In this document: positions 11,689 through 25,900 of the stretch, piece by piece | How the letters are laid out: each line of letters opens with the position of its first letter | Numbering within the stretch: position 1 is the first letter of the stretch | Assembly: GCA_016748015.1 (NCBI GenBank) | Contig: JAAOMT010000230.1 | Coordinates: 71,795 to 135,794, forward strand | Length of the DNA stretch: 64,000 nucleotides | Direction of reading: 5' to 3' | Source: Geosiphon pyriformis | Taxonomy: Eukaryota; Glomeromycota; Glomeromycetes; Archaeosporales; Geosiphonaceae | The notes under the pieces: generated by a model | Databases searched by the model: none | Seen by the model: the letters and a program-made list of their open reading frames with translations, nothing else | Told to the model about the DNA's origin: nothing | Translations under genes and position numbers: made by a program

Positions 11689-13227
11689 ACATAAGAATTC
11701 TTGGGATCTACTTTGCTATTAGTGGTGCAAGAATGGGAGACTGTCCACATTATTGGGGTGCAATCTTTGAACATTGACATAGGGCAATAATTTTGTAAAG
11801 TGTGTTTGCAGCATTTCGCTTTGCCTGCAAACCATTTGAAGTGTAACGTGTGTGAAGAAGCGGACCCCACTTCAAAATTACGTAGTAAAACTCAACACCC
11901 TTATTTTTTGATATTTTGAATAAATGTATTTTTAATAACAAATTATTTTTATACTAAATAATTTCAAATATGGAATTTGAAATTTAAAAATGATGTTTGA
12001 AATTCAAATAATTTAATTTAATTATTAATATTAATATTTCATATATATATATTTATTGTATTTCAAATATCAATTTGCCAATTGTTAATTCGAGCAGTTC
12101 AAAAAATCTATTTGAATTTTTAAATAATTAATTATTAATATAACATTAAATTTTACAATTATTTAATTTTAATATTAATTATCATAAAATGTATTATAAT
12201 AGATTAAAAATAAATTATATGCTTTTTATATATAATTAATGATTTGAACTTACATCAAAACTATTTTAAATTTTTTTTGTTATTTTATGGTTTATAATTA
12301 TATTAAAATTATTTTTAAACATATAAATATTAAAAATATTGATCAAAATATTTATAGCATTATTAATTATATTTATTATTATAAAATATATATAAATATA
12401 CTTAAAAAATTATAATATAATTAATAATTAAGTTATATTTTAATTTATAAAAACAATAATTAAGAAAATTCAGTTTTATAATAATACAAACAATAATAGC
12501 TTTATAAATAATAAAATTTTAAATAAAATTTTTTAATGTATTAGTTTTAATAACAACAATATTAAAACATTATATTATAAAAGTTATAATTACATATTTT
12601 TAATAATAATTAAGTAACCAAAAAATAAAAAAATTTGATTATAAACTTAATTTTATAAATTTTTTTAAAATAAATATTTTTTTAATTTAAAAAATTAAAA
12701 ATAATACAAATAAACTTTAAAATTATAATTAAAGCAAAAATAATAATAGTTTTTATTAATTTTTATTAATATAATTATTTAAAAGTTTTTTCAATAATAA
12801 AAACAGTTAAATAACACTTTTTTAAATACAAAACAGTTTTTAATTATTAAAAAACATTATTTTTGTTTTTAAATAAAAATATCTTTTTTTCTTGTATTTA
12901 TGATTATATTTAAAGCAAATAGTAAAAAAGTTATTATTTTTTATTTTTTAAAGTATTTAATAATATTTTTATCAATAAAGCATTTATAGTTAATAATATT
13001 TTGTAAAAATATTTTTCTTAAATAAATTAGAAATAAACCAGTTTTTTGCTAATTTTAAAACACTATATTTGTTATTAATTTGAAGTTTTTTTTTTCAAAA
13101 TTTTTTTTAAATTATCAATTAAAATTAATAAAAAAAACTTTTTTTTTCCTATATTCTAAATTTACAAAAAGAATACATTTGTTGAAAAAAAGTTTTAATT
13201 ATTCAATATAATAAATTTAAACTGTTT
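11689..13227. other. AT-rich gene desert upstream of the LINE
   Basis: After about 250 bp of moderate composition, which may be 3' UTR, the DNA becomes almost pure A/T. The final 330 bp loosely resemble the DNA before the second ORF1 copy (about 49000-49050): both have an AGCAAAnAGTAAAAnAGTTAT string, at 12913 and 49011. This end may therefore be the LINE 5' region. No genes seen. Confidence 0.45.
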
Positions 13228-15049
13228 TTGTTCAATTATAAAGCCACTATTAGTCCTAGTATTGCTATCATAAAAAAATCTATTAAAAATTTTGGCTTTA
13301 ATGTTAATATTAAACCTATTATATTAAGAAAAAAAAGGAAATGTGGTGTTTTGAAAAATGGTATTAGTGACAAAAAAATTTTTGCTAAGAAATTGAGTGG
13401 TTGCTTTTGGGGCTTAAAGACTAGTGACTTCACTAAATCTAATAATGTTGACATAAAAGTAAAGTATTTGGTTAAAAAAATCAGTATTAACTATAATAAA
13501 GCTAATGTTTTTTCTGGGATAAATTCTAATCAAATACCAAAAGATTCATAGATAATAATCAAAAAACATTGAAAAAGCCATTGGGAAAAATTAATTTCTT
13601 AAATAATGATAATAATAATGTTTTTTGAATACTCTTCTAATATTTCTCTTTTTTTAAGAATCTGGTCAAAGTTTCTGTTAGAAAGTCTTTTACTTTAGAC
13701 ATTGGATTAGACAAGATTGCTGAAAAATTGTTAAAAAAAAGTGTGCAGTGATTAGAAAACTGTTTTTAGAAATCAATAATTTTGAAAAGACATCTACTCC
13801 TTTAAAATTTGCTAAAATTATTAAAACAATATTTATTTTCAAATCAAGTTTAAAACAGACTATTGATAAGACTAAGTGTGCAAATATTCTAATAAACACC
13901 AATCTTAGAAAATCTACTGGGCATTCAGATCAGGCTGTGGTGTTAAAAAAGATTCCAATTGGTATATTAACTAAGACTGTATATGCTGTACTATTTAAGT
14001 TTGGAATAATTAAGTTAATCAAAGTACAGTTGGTAGAAAAATGGCAGAAAACTGTGGTAAAATTTGAGCAATCAGATTATGCTGATTTGGTCACATTAGA
14101 ATAGTTTATTATAATCAAAAAAAATGCTATACAAGTTGCTAAAACCAATATAAACAAAGAAATATGTGATTTTAGAAATTATAATAAAACACTGCTTTAC
14201 ACTTTGTCTTTAAAAACAAATATCTATGATATTTAAAACTTTATTAAGTTTGTGAGTGAAAGAACTTGTACAATAAACTATTATCCAGTTACATATACTC
14301 AAGTTAAATATGCTGTTGTTTGTTTTAATTCTCTCAAATTAATAAATGCTGTCATAAAAACTATATCAATGTTGAAAGATATTAATTTGTATTGGTCTTA
14401 TATTAATTTAACCAAGTGTGCCAAGTGTGGTTTTTCAAATTATATATTATTAAGTTGCATTACTGATAAAAAAGCTTTTTCTGGTATTTTGTCTTATAAA
14501 ATTTTTTTAAATGCTGATAAAAGCAGACTAGCTGCTATTTATTTTAGACATTTGGCTTTTGTTGTCTGTCTTATTGCTTCTGGTGATGTTTCTTGGACTT
14601 TAATTGTTAATAAATCTTCTTTTTCTCTTTTTTCTGTTCTAAATGGTTTGGCTAATTTTGGCTTCTTCTTGAAGGCAAAGTTTTTTCTGCTGGTATTAAA
14701 GAAATTAGACAATAGATTTGCTGCTTTTGAACACAGTCTTATTAGTTTTGTGAAGCAAGTAAGTAAGTTAACTAAGAAGTTAGATACACTTGAACCAATA
14801 GTTTTTCAGTCTAACTTTAAATATTGGTCATTGGTAACTCCTTCATTATAGAATCAAGGTGTGAATATAATAATGAATAAAAGTATGGGTGTGGTCACTG
14901 ATAGTAGAACTGTTGCAAGAATGGTATTTTTGAATCAGTTAATAATTTCCAAGTTGGAGGATAGTTTGATAAGTCTTTTAAATATGGTTATAGATCTTTT
15001 AGTTAAGATAGATAATATTGTTTTGGATTCAAGTTCTTACTTATCTTAA
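13228..15049 (+). pseudogene. LINE ORF1, RRM-like and zinc-knuckle protein
   Basis: Nucleic-acid-binding ORF1 of the LINE. Readable blocks at 13748-14104 and 14252-14851 include GHSDQAVVLKKIPIGILT and VYAVLFKFGIIKLIKVQL, an RRM-like beta-alpha-beta pattern. A knuckle follows at about 14418-14459, CAKCGFSNYILLSC. This is CX2CX4HX4C with the His replaced by Tyr (CAT to TAT). A Leu/Ser-rich helix (SLISFVKQVSKLTKKL) lies near the end. Frameshifts and stops split the frame into at least four pieces. Confidence 0.7.
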
Positions 15050-15059
15050 TAACCAGTCT

Positions 15060-18000
15060 TGTTTAAAAGTTTGCTATATGTAATATTAGAGATATCAATG
15101 TTTTTGTTAAGCAGAAAAATGTTGTTTATTGGCATACTAATTTAAGTAATATGATTTCTTTTATTACAGAGACAAAGCTAAGAGCTAGTATCAAGCCATA
15201 GATTGCAAATAAGTTTAATGAAATACAAATTTTTATATCTGAGTTAAATAAAAGTTTTTTTAGTGCTGATATAGTTATTATAATAAACAATTTTTTGGCT
15301 TAATATGTTTTCAAAATAGAAAAAATTCTCAGTTATATCATTTTAGTATGATCTTTTTTTAAAAACAAGCTCTTAGTTATGGTTTTAAGTTTGTATACAG
15401 GTGCTTTTGTTAAAGCTAGATTTAGTTAAGCTTTAAATGTTAATTTTTTTATTGCTAAGACTGTTAACTTTAACACTTTTGTGGTTTTGGGTGAAAATTT
15501 TAATGAAAATAGGTCTAAAAAGAGTGTGAGTTTCAGGTTTTGTTTAAATTTGGGTTTGGTCAACTTATTTGGTGAACATTTATTGGTTAAGATCTCTACT
15601 TGAAACAACTTAAAGGATGTTAAAAAAGTTTTAAATTACATTTTTGTGAATAAAAGTTTATTATCAGCAGTTGTTAGTCATAGAATAAACTTTATGTTCA
15701 CTTTTTTTAGCATTAATCACAAGACTGTCTTGGTATTAATTGGCTTGGATGGCCTTTTGAATGTTTGTTTGAATAGCATGGCAAGCAAGCCAACATAAAT
15801 TATTGAAAGTTCAAACTCAAGAATGCAAATAATACCAAGTAAACATGATTTAAAAAATGCTTTTTTGTTAAGTTTTTGGTAGTAAAGAATAAGTTTTTAA
15901 GAGCAAAAGCTTGTGGTAATTTGGATGCTATGTGAAATTTGTTGGAAAAGATAATAGTAAAATCAGCTGATGAAACATTTTCTAGATATTGGTTTAATAA
16001 GTTTTAGTATTCAAGAAACTATTGGTCTTTAAAGTTTTTTGGATTGGAATTTCTAATTGCCAAGATTGTTAAGAAGTTAAACTTAAATAACATGTTGTTA
16101 CTCATAGAAATATAGAAAATATATTAGCATGATTATTAGCCAATCAGAAGTAGGCGTAGTAAATGTGGAATTCCAAGATTCCTCTTAGGAATTGCAGGAT
16201 TCTAGGAATTTCAGGATTCCCCAATGAGGAATTGCAGAATTCCAGAATTCCAGAATTCCTCTCAAAGGAATTGCAGGATTCCAGGAATTGCAGGATTCCT
16301 GTCATGAAGAATCGAGGAATTGAGGAATCTCAATTATGTATATATAGCAACAGGATTAGAAGCTGAAAAGACAGACCTCTTAGTTTAGATTTAATCTAAG
16401 CAAACCTCCAAATCACAAGCATCTAATAAATAACTATTTGTTATCTCAAACTCATTTCCACTATCAACACTTCATGTTGATAGTAATTAATACTTAACCA
16501 CACTGAAACAATAGCTTTTGATCATGGCTATTGACAAAATACTAACTTGCAAATTACCTTGGCTTATTTCTTTCTTTCTTTATTTTATTTTATTTTCTTT
16601 ATTTTCTTGCTTTGATTTTATTGTTGTTTACTAACTCTATTGAGGATTAATGCATGGGGCACTGATGTCAGGATAAATGTGACTGGTAAAAGACCCAGAA
16701 ATAAGAGTAAAACACTTGATTGAGGATAGCTTACCAGGAGGAATACTGGCCATCAAGCTGAGAAAGAAATTGACAAAACTGCAGTTTCGGAAAGCTACAG
16801 ATAAAACTATCATCATTGAATCTCTGTCCATTATACAAAGAACTCAACCAAACCCTTCAGATACCAAACCTTCAGATCATTGACAACGAAAATAGCTTTG
16901 AGCACCAAGTTACAGGTTCATATTTAATTCAACACCAGAGATTGTTATCTGTAACAATGCTTAGATTTGATTGTTTTGCTAAAAAATGGTCAAATTTGAA
17001 TAATAGTAAAGCTTTTAAGATCATGGACATAATTTAGAACAATAAGAAATTAATGAATGTTTTTAAACATTTGTTAATAATTCAAAAAAATATAAAAAAT
17101 TCAAGCTTTATAAGTCAAAATTAGCTGAAAAAGCATTTGTTAAGAAGACAATCAAAAAGTACATAGAAAGTTTTTGTTTTAATAAAAAAGATATAATAAA
17201 AAGTATTTTAGATTGGTCTTTTTGCAAGATAGTTTTGAATTATTTTGTGGTAGAAAGTAAGTTGATTTTGGAACCAGAAGAGATAAAACTTAGTGTTAAT
17301 AAGATTATGAAAAATTAAACAAAGAAATAAACTGTATCTTAAATAATGCTTGATTTATGGATTTGCTAATATGCATTTTTAAATTATGTAAATAATAATG
17401 CTTTTTCTAATATAATAAAAGGGATCAGTATAAGAAAATTGCTTTTGGTAATTAATAATCTGCCTAATGACAAAGCTGCTGGTTTGTTTGGCATTTTTAA
17501 TAAACTTTGGAAATATGATGATAATAATGTAATAGAGTGTTTTTTGAATTTGTTAAATACATGTTTGTTTTTTGGTAGTGTTTTAATTTTGTGGAAAAGA
17601 GCTTGGGTCTTGATAATCTTCAAATTTTATGATTAAAATAGAGTTTTGATAAACATCTGACTTATTGCTTTAATTGAAATGGCCAGAAAAATTTTCTTTA
17701 AAGTTCTATCTGATTAAATTTTGTTTACATGTAGCAAGTATAGTATTTTCTATGATAATAATTTTTCTGTTCTAAAAAGCACATCTATTTAGTTTTTTGT
17801 ATTTACTGTTGGATTAGTAATTAAAGATGCTTTAAAAAAAAATAAAAAACTTTAGTTAGTTCTGTAGAATATGCACAAAGCATATAACTTAGTTGATTGA
17901 CACCACTTGAAAGCTAGCTTGTAATGGATCAAAATATACAACAGATTTATAAAATTTTTTGGCAGTATACATAAGGATAAAGTTAATAAAATAATAATTG

Positions 18001-19520
18001 ATTTTGGCTCTTGGGTAATTACAAAGTACATAATGAATTAAATCAAAGTAAAATCTTTTTATCTCTCTTTTGGAGAATTTTTTATGATTCACTTTTGTTT
18101 GAGGTTAAAAAACATGAACATTTATGTGAATATTAGATTGATACTAAGTTTGTAATAAAATGTCATCTTTTTTTGTTATTGGCACATTTGTGGATAATAT
18201 AATTTGGGTTAAGGATTGTTAAGCTTCTATACAATATGCTTTGGATATTGTTAGTGAATTTTTTTTAATCAATAATATTTCTATTAATAATAAAAAAACT
18301 GTGGTTATTTCTATCAATCAAAGTATTAAAGTTGTCTCTTTGAAAATCAATAGCCTACTAATTTTAATAACCAAGAAGAGTAAAACTTACAGATATTTGG
18401 GGATTTTTTTGTCAACTGAGAGATTGTCCAAGCCAAGTTTGACCAAGATTTATTCTGATGTCTAATTCTTTGTTAATGTGGTTTTCAGAAAAATTATTAT
18501 GAATAAACAGTTCTTGTATTTGGTGTTAGCTATTTTGCAATTTATAATTAGTTATAGAATTTAGTTTAGTTTTGTCTTGTCAAGTGTGTATTACAAATGG
18601 AATATTATAATTAGAAAAGATCTCAAGTCTAAAGCCTGTTTGCTATGTAATTTTCTTAGTGAAACTTTATATTATCTTTTTTTATATGGTTTAAAACTGT
18701 TTGAGCAAATGCAGTTTAAAAAAAAATTAGCTGCATTAATTATCTTTTCTAATGCTTTAGACATTTTTAAACATTTATTTAATTACAGATTCTTAAATTT
18801 GCAGATTTTAAGTTGGGCTTTTTTGAATTTTTTGCAATTTTTTATCAAGTTATATGTTAATTCAATAAACAATTTTTTGGTTGAAGTGGTAAAAATTTTT
18901 TTGGACTTTAAGTTGTCTTTAATAAACAATTTGCCCAATATATTTTATAATTCTGATAAGTTTTTAATGTTGGTTATTTTAGGGCAATTTTTGTATCTTA
19001 GTTCAATTTATTTTTTTAAGTAGTTTAAAATTGTATTTTATGATAGACTTTTAGATAAAAAAAACAATATAATAGACTGAAAAACTTTTTACTAATAGAA
19101 AAAATTATATTTTAAAGACTTTGTATCTTATTGGTTTAAAGTACATCAAGATTTTTGCATAATAAAGATTCTTTATTGGTTGATTTGGCTGAAAAAAATC
19201 AGTTATCTGGCTTGAAAATTTTGAAATCAAGAAAGTTTTTTAATGTGTAAAGTTGTTTATATAAAATTTGGTCTGGCTTTATAGAAATTTATACAGATGG
19301 GTCTTTAAAAAATACTGGTTTTACTAATATTGCTAATAAAACTACTGCTTATTTTTTAGCTATAGATATAAATATTAGTATCAAAATGCATAGACTTCTG
19401 TCTTTTACTATGGCAAATTATAGGCTGTTGCTTTATTTTTAGAGTGTGTTCTATTTTTTTATATAGTAATTTTGTATTTAGATAGCCAACTTACTATTGA
19501 TATATGTGCATCTAAAATAT
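15060..19520 (+). pseudogene. LINE ORF2, endonuclease-RT-RNase H (5' and middle parts)
   Basis: An apurinic-type endonuclease at about 15060-15750 shows VVLGENFNEN and the late SINHKTV block. RT covers about 17040-18470: NNLPNDKAAGLFGIFNKLWK, a NMHKAYNLVD motif, then FVDN at 18187-18198 where FVDD is expected, so a catalytic Asp is lost to Asn (GAT to AAT). A downstream thumb-like block is KSKTYRYLGIFLSTERLSKP. RNase H starts near 19270 with IYTDGS and is cut at 19520 by E3. Stops and frame changes are dense. Solo LTR B5 sits between endonuclease and RT. Confidence 0.75.
16096..16956 (+). repeat. Solo LTR B5 (B family, inverted) in the LINE
   Basis: TGTTACTCATAG to CTGTAACA, 861 bp, reverse complement of the B LTRs. 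Flanks atgt (16092-16095) and atgc (16957-16960) form a 4-bp duplication with one transition. In its own (plus) orientation the TTCC/GGAAT array (16165-16325) precedes GTATATATAGC (16335-16345). Confidence 0.9.
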
Positions 19521-20194
19521 TGTTACAGTTAAAACTCATAGTTTTTATTAGTTATTACATGTATTAGCCACTAATGACATATAATTAGCCACCCTATTTT
19601 TAAATAGTGATTATTGACCTGATCAATGACCTGACCATTAACCTGATCATTGACCTGGTCATTGACCACTTTCAATAGATATATAAGTGATGAGTCTCTT
19701 AGTTGTAGAAAAATATCAATGTAAGGAATCAAGACAATCAAAGAAATAAAATAACAAACTTCCATCTCAAACATTCTCTTATCACTAATTTCTCTTTCCC
19801 TACCTTCAAGTATCTGAACATTTTTTGGATAAAAGATTACTTGTTGGCAATTCTTGAAATGTGTAATTGCAGTATTTGAAGATTATTTGAATAAATGTGA
19901 CTGAAGAGCACAAGTTGATACCTGATATTAAATTCTAAGAGTGCTGACGTAAGGCATAGAATTTTACCAGCAGTTATCAATTGTTAACAGTACAGACTAT
20001 CTCTCTACCTTCAGATTCCCTTGTTACTTTTTGAAAAGAATAGTGACTGAAATATTTTATGAGACTAATCTCACATATTAAATTCATATTCATTTAATTT
20101 GCTCATTAAAGTTGAATTCCTTTTGATTATTTCCATCACTCTACAATTCTGTTCTCCCTTGCTATCCATTAGCTTATTACTCCAACCCATAACA
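19521..20194 (+). repeat. 5' LTR of E3
   Basis: TGTTACAGTTAAAACTCATAG to CATAACA. It contains a short tandem array of ATTGACCTGATC-like units at 19613-19668, then GATATATAAG (19677-19686) as a likely TATA box. The 3' LTR has lost most of the array, which explains the length difference. Confidence 0.9.
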
Positions 20195-20200
20195 TAAAAG

Positions 20201-20217
20201 TGGTGCTCCCTGTAAGG
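20201..20217 (+). other. Primer-binding site of E3
   Basis: TGGTGCTCCCTGTAAGG, six bases after the 5' LTR, is the same primer site as in E0 and E2 although the LTRs belong to a different family. Confidence 0.75.
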
Positions 20218-20246
20218 TTGTCAAAATTTACTTATTTCCTTATTGT

Positions 20247-21797
20247 ATGGGTGATTATTTATACTTGCCACAGCAATCAGAAGAACACTTTGCAGCACAC
20301 AACAGAAGCAACCTAGAGTTTATTGAACTCAATTCTCTGCCCTTCTGCTTGATCTGTTTTTCTGTTGAAAAACAATCTAGTAGACAATTCCAAGACTTTT
20401 GGAACTGGTTCCTGAATGAGCATTCAGCTGAAATCTACACAACTTATACAACCTATTACTTTAATCAAGCTTATTTTGAAGATGACTTTGAAGAAAGAAA
20501 CAACAGTATCAATCAGCTCTTATATTCTACAACTTTTGAACAACAGCCCCCTGATTTCGAATATCTGAATCATCAAATTCACATTTGGATTGCTGCCCAT
20601 CAATCAACAGTAACTCTTCTTGAAACAGAAGAAGAAAGCTACCAAACAGCCCCTATTTTTGATCTCTTCTTAAGTGAATCAGAGCACTCCACACAAACAG
20701 TAACTCCTGAACCAATGGCCCAAGATCCAATACAAGCAAACATCCTGGCTGCCCTCCAAGACATATAAACTGCTTTGGGACAAAGAAACAACACTCCACT
20801 ACTATTATTCAGAGGTGATACACAAGATCCAATTGAATGGTTGGATGACTTTAAAAGAGCTGCTACAGCCAACCAATACGATGATGAGTACAAGTTTCAA
20901 ATTGTTGGTGGCTATCTCTAAGGCTCTCTTGCTACCTGGTTCTTACAAGAAACTGATGCTAATGCCCATCAAAGAATCATTAGATGAATGCTAGCAAATG
21001 CCAGAGAAAACAACACCTCTTTCACAACCCAGTTTGAAAACAAGTTCAAAACCCCAATCTTGATATCCAAGTGACACATAGAATTAGAAAGAAGAACTCA
21101 AGGCCCTGGTGAAATTGTAACTAAATATGCTAAAGCAATCAGAAAGTTAATCAAGTGTGTAGATTTTAGAAGAAATTGGACAGAAGAGCAAAAGATTCAT
21201 TTCTTCACAAAAGGATTGAGAACCAATTTATCTTATGCTCTTTGGCCTCTTTTGGCTCTGAAAAACAATTCTACAATGAACATGGCTATTGAACTTGCCC
21301 AATAAATTGAAGACAACCAAAGAATACATTTGGAATCTACACTTCTAGTTTTTGCTCCTGCTTCTGTCATGGCTCTTGCCTCTCAAATGACTGCTGCCTC
21401 TTTTGCTGCCTAAACTCAAAATCCAAATGAACAATTAATTGATAAACTCACAGCCAATCTTGCCCAGTTATTAGAACCTTTGGCACAAGCAGTTAGAGAT
21501 AACCAACAACCACAAAGACCCAAATATGAATCATGTTTTAATCAGTTCTAGCAACCTCCTTATCAAAGACAGCAAAATTGTGGTCCTCTTGTATATTATA
21601 GATGTGGATTAACTGAACATTTCTCAAGAGATTGCAAGAATCCTCCTTTACCTTCTCCAGTTTCCAGAAATAATGACAATTAAAACAATAGACCTATCAA
21701 CAATAATGCTCTCAATCAAAAACCCAACCATACCAACATCAATTTTTTTGGAGAGGATCCTTTAGTTAAAGCCACAGTCTATTAGTCTTTAAACTGA
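20247..21797 (+). pseudogene. gag: E3 gag
   Basis: One frame throughout, broken by about nine in-frame stops of the Gln/Trp-to-stop kind. The N-terminal 174 codons (20247-20768) are open from an ATG. The core reads DPIEWLDDFKRAA and SLATWFLQE, a retrotransposon gag fold. Near 21597-21640 the zinc knuckle reads YYRCGLTEHFSRDC; the first Cys of CX2CX4HX4C is Tyr (TGT to TAT). Pol follows in another frame. Confidence 0.85.
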
Positions 21798-21883
21798 TAA
21801 GTGCATCTCCAAAGAGTGAGAGTGCAAGCCAACTAGAAGAAAACCCTTTTTTCACTTTTAACTTAACTAATAATAACCATGAC

Positions 21884-24421
21884 ATGGATGAATTAGCAAT
21901 TAACACTTCTGAATCAACCAGAAAAAAGAGAAAAGCCAAGGTTGATTTCGTTCTAGATCCCAACAAAGTCTCAACTTCTACTGCTGATAACAATGAGCCA
22001 CCAAAAGCCAAAGTTTTTAAGAACTCTCCAAAGTTGGAACCCTCAGAAATTGTACAAAAATCTGAACCCTATTCTGTTGTCAAAGATCTCATGGAAACCC
22101 CAGCACATATTACCTTTGGCCAGTTAATAACCCATCCACAGTTCAGAAAAAATCTCCACAAATCTCTAATTCCCAAGAAAAAAACACCAAAGACCAATAA
22201 ACACTCTCGCCAAGCTAGACTTGCTAACAACAGCAATGTCACTCCTCTAATTTGCAAAGCACAAGTGGCTGGTTACTTCATTGACTTGATCCTAGACAGT
22301 GGATCATCTGTTAGTGTAATTGCCAAACACTTCCTTGAAGCAATTGGCAGAAAAATTGATAAGCCTTCCACCCAACCAATGACCAACATACATGGTGACA
22401 AGAAAAAAGGTCTAGGCATTGCCAAAGCTATTCCTGTCCACATCAATGGCATCAGTATTGAAACTGACATGGAAGTTTTTGAAGCTAAAAAATACACCAT
22501 CATTGTTGGCAATGAGTGGTTTAAGAAAACAAAAGCCTTACTTGACTATGAACTTTGTGAGCTAACCATAAGATGTGGTAAAAAACCCATTGTGGTTAAA
22601 TGTTACCATTGGACAACTCCTCCAGCAACCAAACAAAATCAAGAAGATGAGCAATCAGAAGAATCAGATGATAAAGAGAGTGATGAAAAAAATGAACAAG
22701 AAAAACAAAAAGAAACTACTGAACTCACTTACACTATCTTTATTAGCAATAGCAAGCCACTAGATAATGTTAAAGCTGATAGAGAGGGAATCATTGTAAA
22801 TGGCAAGCTGATCTGCTGGCCCTACTATGATATTCTAAGAAGAACCTTTGACCAAAAGCCTGGCAAGAAAGCCAAATACAGTTATTGGTGGCATGGCCCT
22901 TGTGCCCAGTGCTGGTGCAATCAACTCTTGTATTCTCCAAATGATGAATGCAAATCATGCCTGATCTATTACAAAAATTGGGAACCAATTAGCCTAATAC
23001 CAAGAAATGAATTAAAAGAAGTACAGAAGTCCTTTGAGAATGAACCACCTAAGATTCAATTATTAGTAGTAAAACAAAGAGAACCCTTCTCAGAAGAAAA
23101 AAAGATAGACATTAAAAATCTGTTGGCAAGAAACAGTCCAGTTATCTCAAAAAAAGGTAATACTCTAGGATGAACCCATGTGATACAACACACTATTACC
23201 ACCAGAGAAACTCATCCTATCCATTTGAAGTCTTATCAGTCCAATTGTCACAATGATGAGTTTATCAAGAAAGAGATAAACCACATGAAAGAATTTGGAT
23301 TTATACAAGAAACCAAGAGTAAATGGGCTTTTCCAGTTGTAGTGGTATTCAAGAAAAGTGGAACCCTATGCTTCTGTATTGACTACTACCAATTAAATGT
23401 CATCACTGAAAGAGACATGTACCCACTTCCCAAGATTGATGCAATGCCAGACCAATTCAAAGATGCTGCTTTCTTTTTAACCATTGATTTAACTGTTGGA
23501 TTCTGACAAATAGAGATGGATCCAGAAAGCCGGAAAAAAACTGCCTTTATCACCAAGTATAGCACCTATGAATTCACAGTCATGCCTTTTGGTCTTACCA
23601 ATGCTCCTCCCACCTTTCAATGCTTAATGAATAAAGTATTTGAATCAGTGAAAAAAAACTTTGTTCTGGTCTATCTGGACGATATAATGGTGTACTCAAA
23701 AACCTGGGATGAACACCTTAAACATTTGCAAAAGGTTTTTGATCTTCTCAGAAATACAGATCTCAAAATCAACCCAATCAAATCTTTCTTTGGAAGACAA
23801 TCCACCCAATTCTTTGGCCATCTTATTACAAAAGATGGAATCTTTTCTGATCCAGCCAAAGTAGAAAAAGTTCAAAACATAAGACAACCAATGAATATTC
23901 ATGAGTTATATTTTTTTCTTGGTTTGGCCTCTTATTATTGCAAATTTGTTAAGGATTTCTCCAAAATTGCCTCTCCACTCAATCAGCTACTCAGAAAAAA
24001 TGTCAACTACTATTGGAGCACATATTAGCAGAAAGCATTTGAAATCTTCAAAGAAAAATTGGTTACAGAACCTATTCTCAAGCAACCTGATCTGAATCAA
24101 CCTTTTATCCTTCACATTGATGCATCTGGTTATGAACTTGGTGTTGTTCTCTCACAAAAAGATGAAGATAGCAAGGAACATACAATAGCCTATGCCAGTA
24201 GAACTCTTACACCAGCAGAAAAGAACTATTCAGTTACTGAGCAGGAATGCTTAGCAGTAGTTTGGGCTACTAGCTACTGGAATAAGTATTTTCTTGGTGT
24301 GAAGTTTTTGGTAGTAACAGATCACCAAGCTTTGGTTTGGCTGTGCAACAAAAAAAGACTAGAACATAAATGGATAGCCTGCTGGATACTCCACTTAGAT
24401 GAATTTGACTATAATATTTAA
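21884..24421 (+). pseudogene. pol: E3 pol: protease, Cys-rich module, RT, RNase H
   Basis: A single frame with three stops (after 23173, 23506 and 24028). The protease has DLILDSGSSVSVIAK and IVGNEWF. An acidic/Lys-rich linker leads to a Cys cluster CAQCWCNQLL...CKSC (about 22897-22965). RT spans about 23240-23900 with FCIDYYQLN, MPFGLTNAPPTFQ and intact VYLDDIMVYS (23669-23698). RNase H contains LHIDASGYELGVVLSQK and VTDHQALVW. The catalytic RT motif is the best preserved of the three elements. Confidence 0.9.
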
Positions 24422-24422
24422 C

Positions 24423-25850
24423 ACCATAAAGGAGCTAATCATTAAAATGCTGATGCTTTTTCCAAATTTACCATCAAATGACAGTACAACCTTCCAAACC
24501 AAACCAACCTAATTATTAGTAATTCTTTTACAACCAAACACGATAATAGACTTGAACAACTACTCTGCCTTAATAGAATTTTTGGGTAAAGAACAATACC
24601 CACCAGAATACACTTAACAGCAAAAAGAACATTTGCACAAACAATCAAATTTTTATTTAATCCACCAGAACCAATTATACAAAAGAAATAAAAAAAATTC
24701 TGACTGCCCCCAGAGAGTCATAAGATTTAAAGAAAAAGAAATTGTGATCTACAACATGCATACTGATCCATTAGCTGGACACTTTAGAAAAACAAAAACA
24801 ATTTAGAAAATTCTAGCTTGCTATTATTGGCCTATCTTGGGAAAAGACATTACTGAATATATCAAAATCTGTAATACCTGCCAAAAAAGAAGAAAATCCA
24901 ATCACAAAGAAAACATCTATCCAATCTCTGTTGGCCAATCCTTTAACAGAATTGGTATAGATGTTATTGGACCATTAACAGTAACTCCTAATGGCAACAG
25001 ATACATTATCACAGCTATTGACTATCTTACAAAGTGAGTAGAAGCAAGAGCCACCCCAGATCAAACAGCAGTTTCCATTGCTAATTTCATTTATGAAGAT
25101 ATCATTTGTTGTCATAGCTGCCCCAAAAAACTTTTATCTGATAGAAAAAGAGCTTTTCTTAGTACACTGGTTAAAGAACTTTGTAGAAAAATAGGAATAT
25201 GTCACAAACTTTCTTTCCCTTATTACCCCCAAACAAATAGTCTAGTAGAATGTTTCAATAGAATACTGTGTAAAACCTTAGCCAAAACAAGTAAAGAAAC
25301 AAACTTATGGGACAAAATACTGCCTTCAGCTTTGTTTGCTTATAAAACTGTGAATCATGACATAACAAGTTATAAACCCTTTTTCCTGCTTTATGGACAA
25401 ATAACAACACTACTAATAGAAACTGATATTAAGACAATACTCTTTGAAGAAATTACAATAGGAAATTACAAAGACATTTTGCAAAGAAGACTTGGTACCA
25501 TTCTTGACTTATTGGTAGAGGCATGGATAATTGCCTTTAAAAAGATAAAACAGTTCCAAGAGAAGCTTAAGAAAAAAAAAATCTATAAAACACTTTCCTT
25601 AAGCATTGGTGACTTGGTTTTGGAATACTGTTCAGACAAAAACAATGTTTATAGTGATAAATTCTTTAGCCGATGAAAAGGACCCTTTATAGTCAACAAA
25701 GTTCTGAACAATAGTTCTTATATTTTTCAAAATTAATCTGAAACAATCTTTAATGATTGTTCTATTCATGGCACATAACTCAAGAAATATCACAAATGAT
25801 CTGATTGGTTATCTGTTGTGGTAATACTGACCCAAATAATCAGCAAAAAT
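24423..25850 (+). pseudogene. E3 integrase
   Basis: It lies in a different frame from RNase H. Zinc-finger remains include GHFRKTK and CNTCQKRRK. Core motifs are GIDVIGPLTVTPNGNRY, LLSDRKRAF (normally SDxGxxF) and SLVECFNRIL, giving the D, D, E residues. The C-terminal tail has a LKKYHK remnant. Stops at 25035, 25676 and beyond break it. Confidence 0.85.
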
Positions 25851-25900
25851 CAGATATAAATAAATGCACTACTCCCAAAACAGAGGTATCTTTAATCAAC

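Noticed and set aside
19571-19774. Minus-strand ORF in the E3 5' LTR, repeated in part at 26625-26951
   Set aside because: It lies in the LTR, antisense to the element, and its repeated DQVND pattern comes from the 12-bp U3 array.
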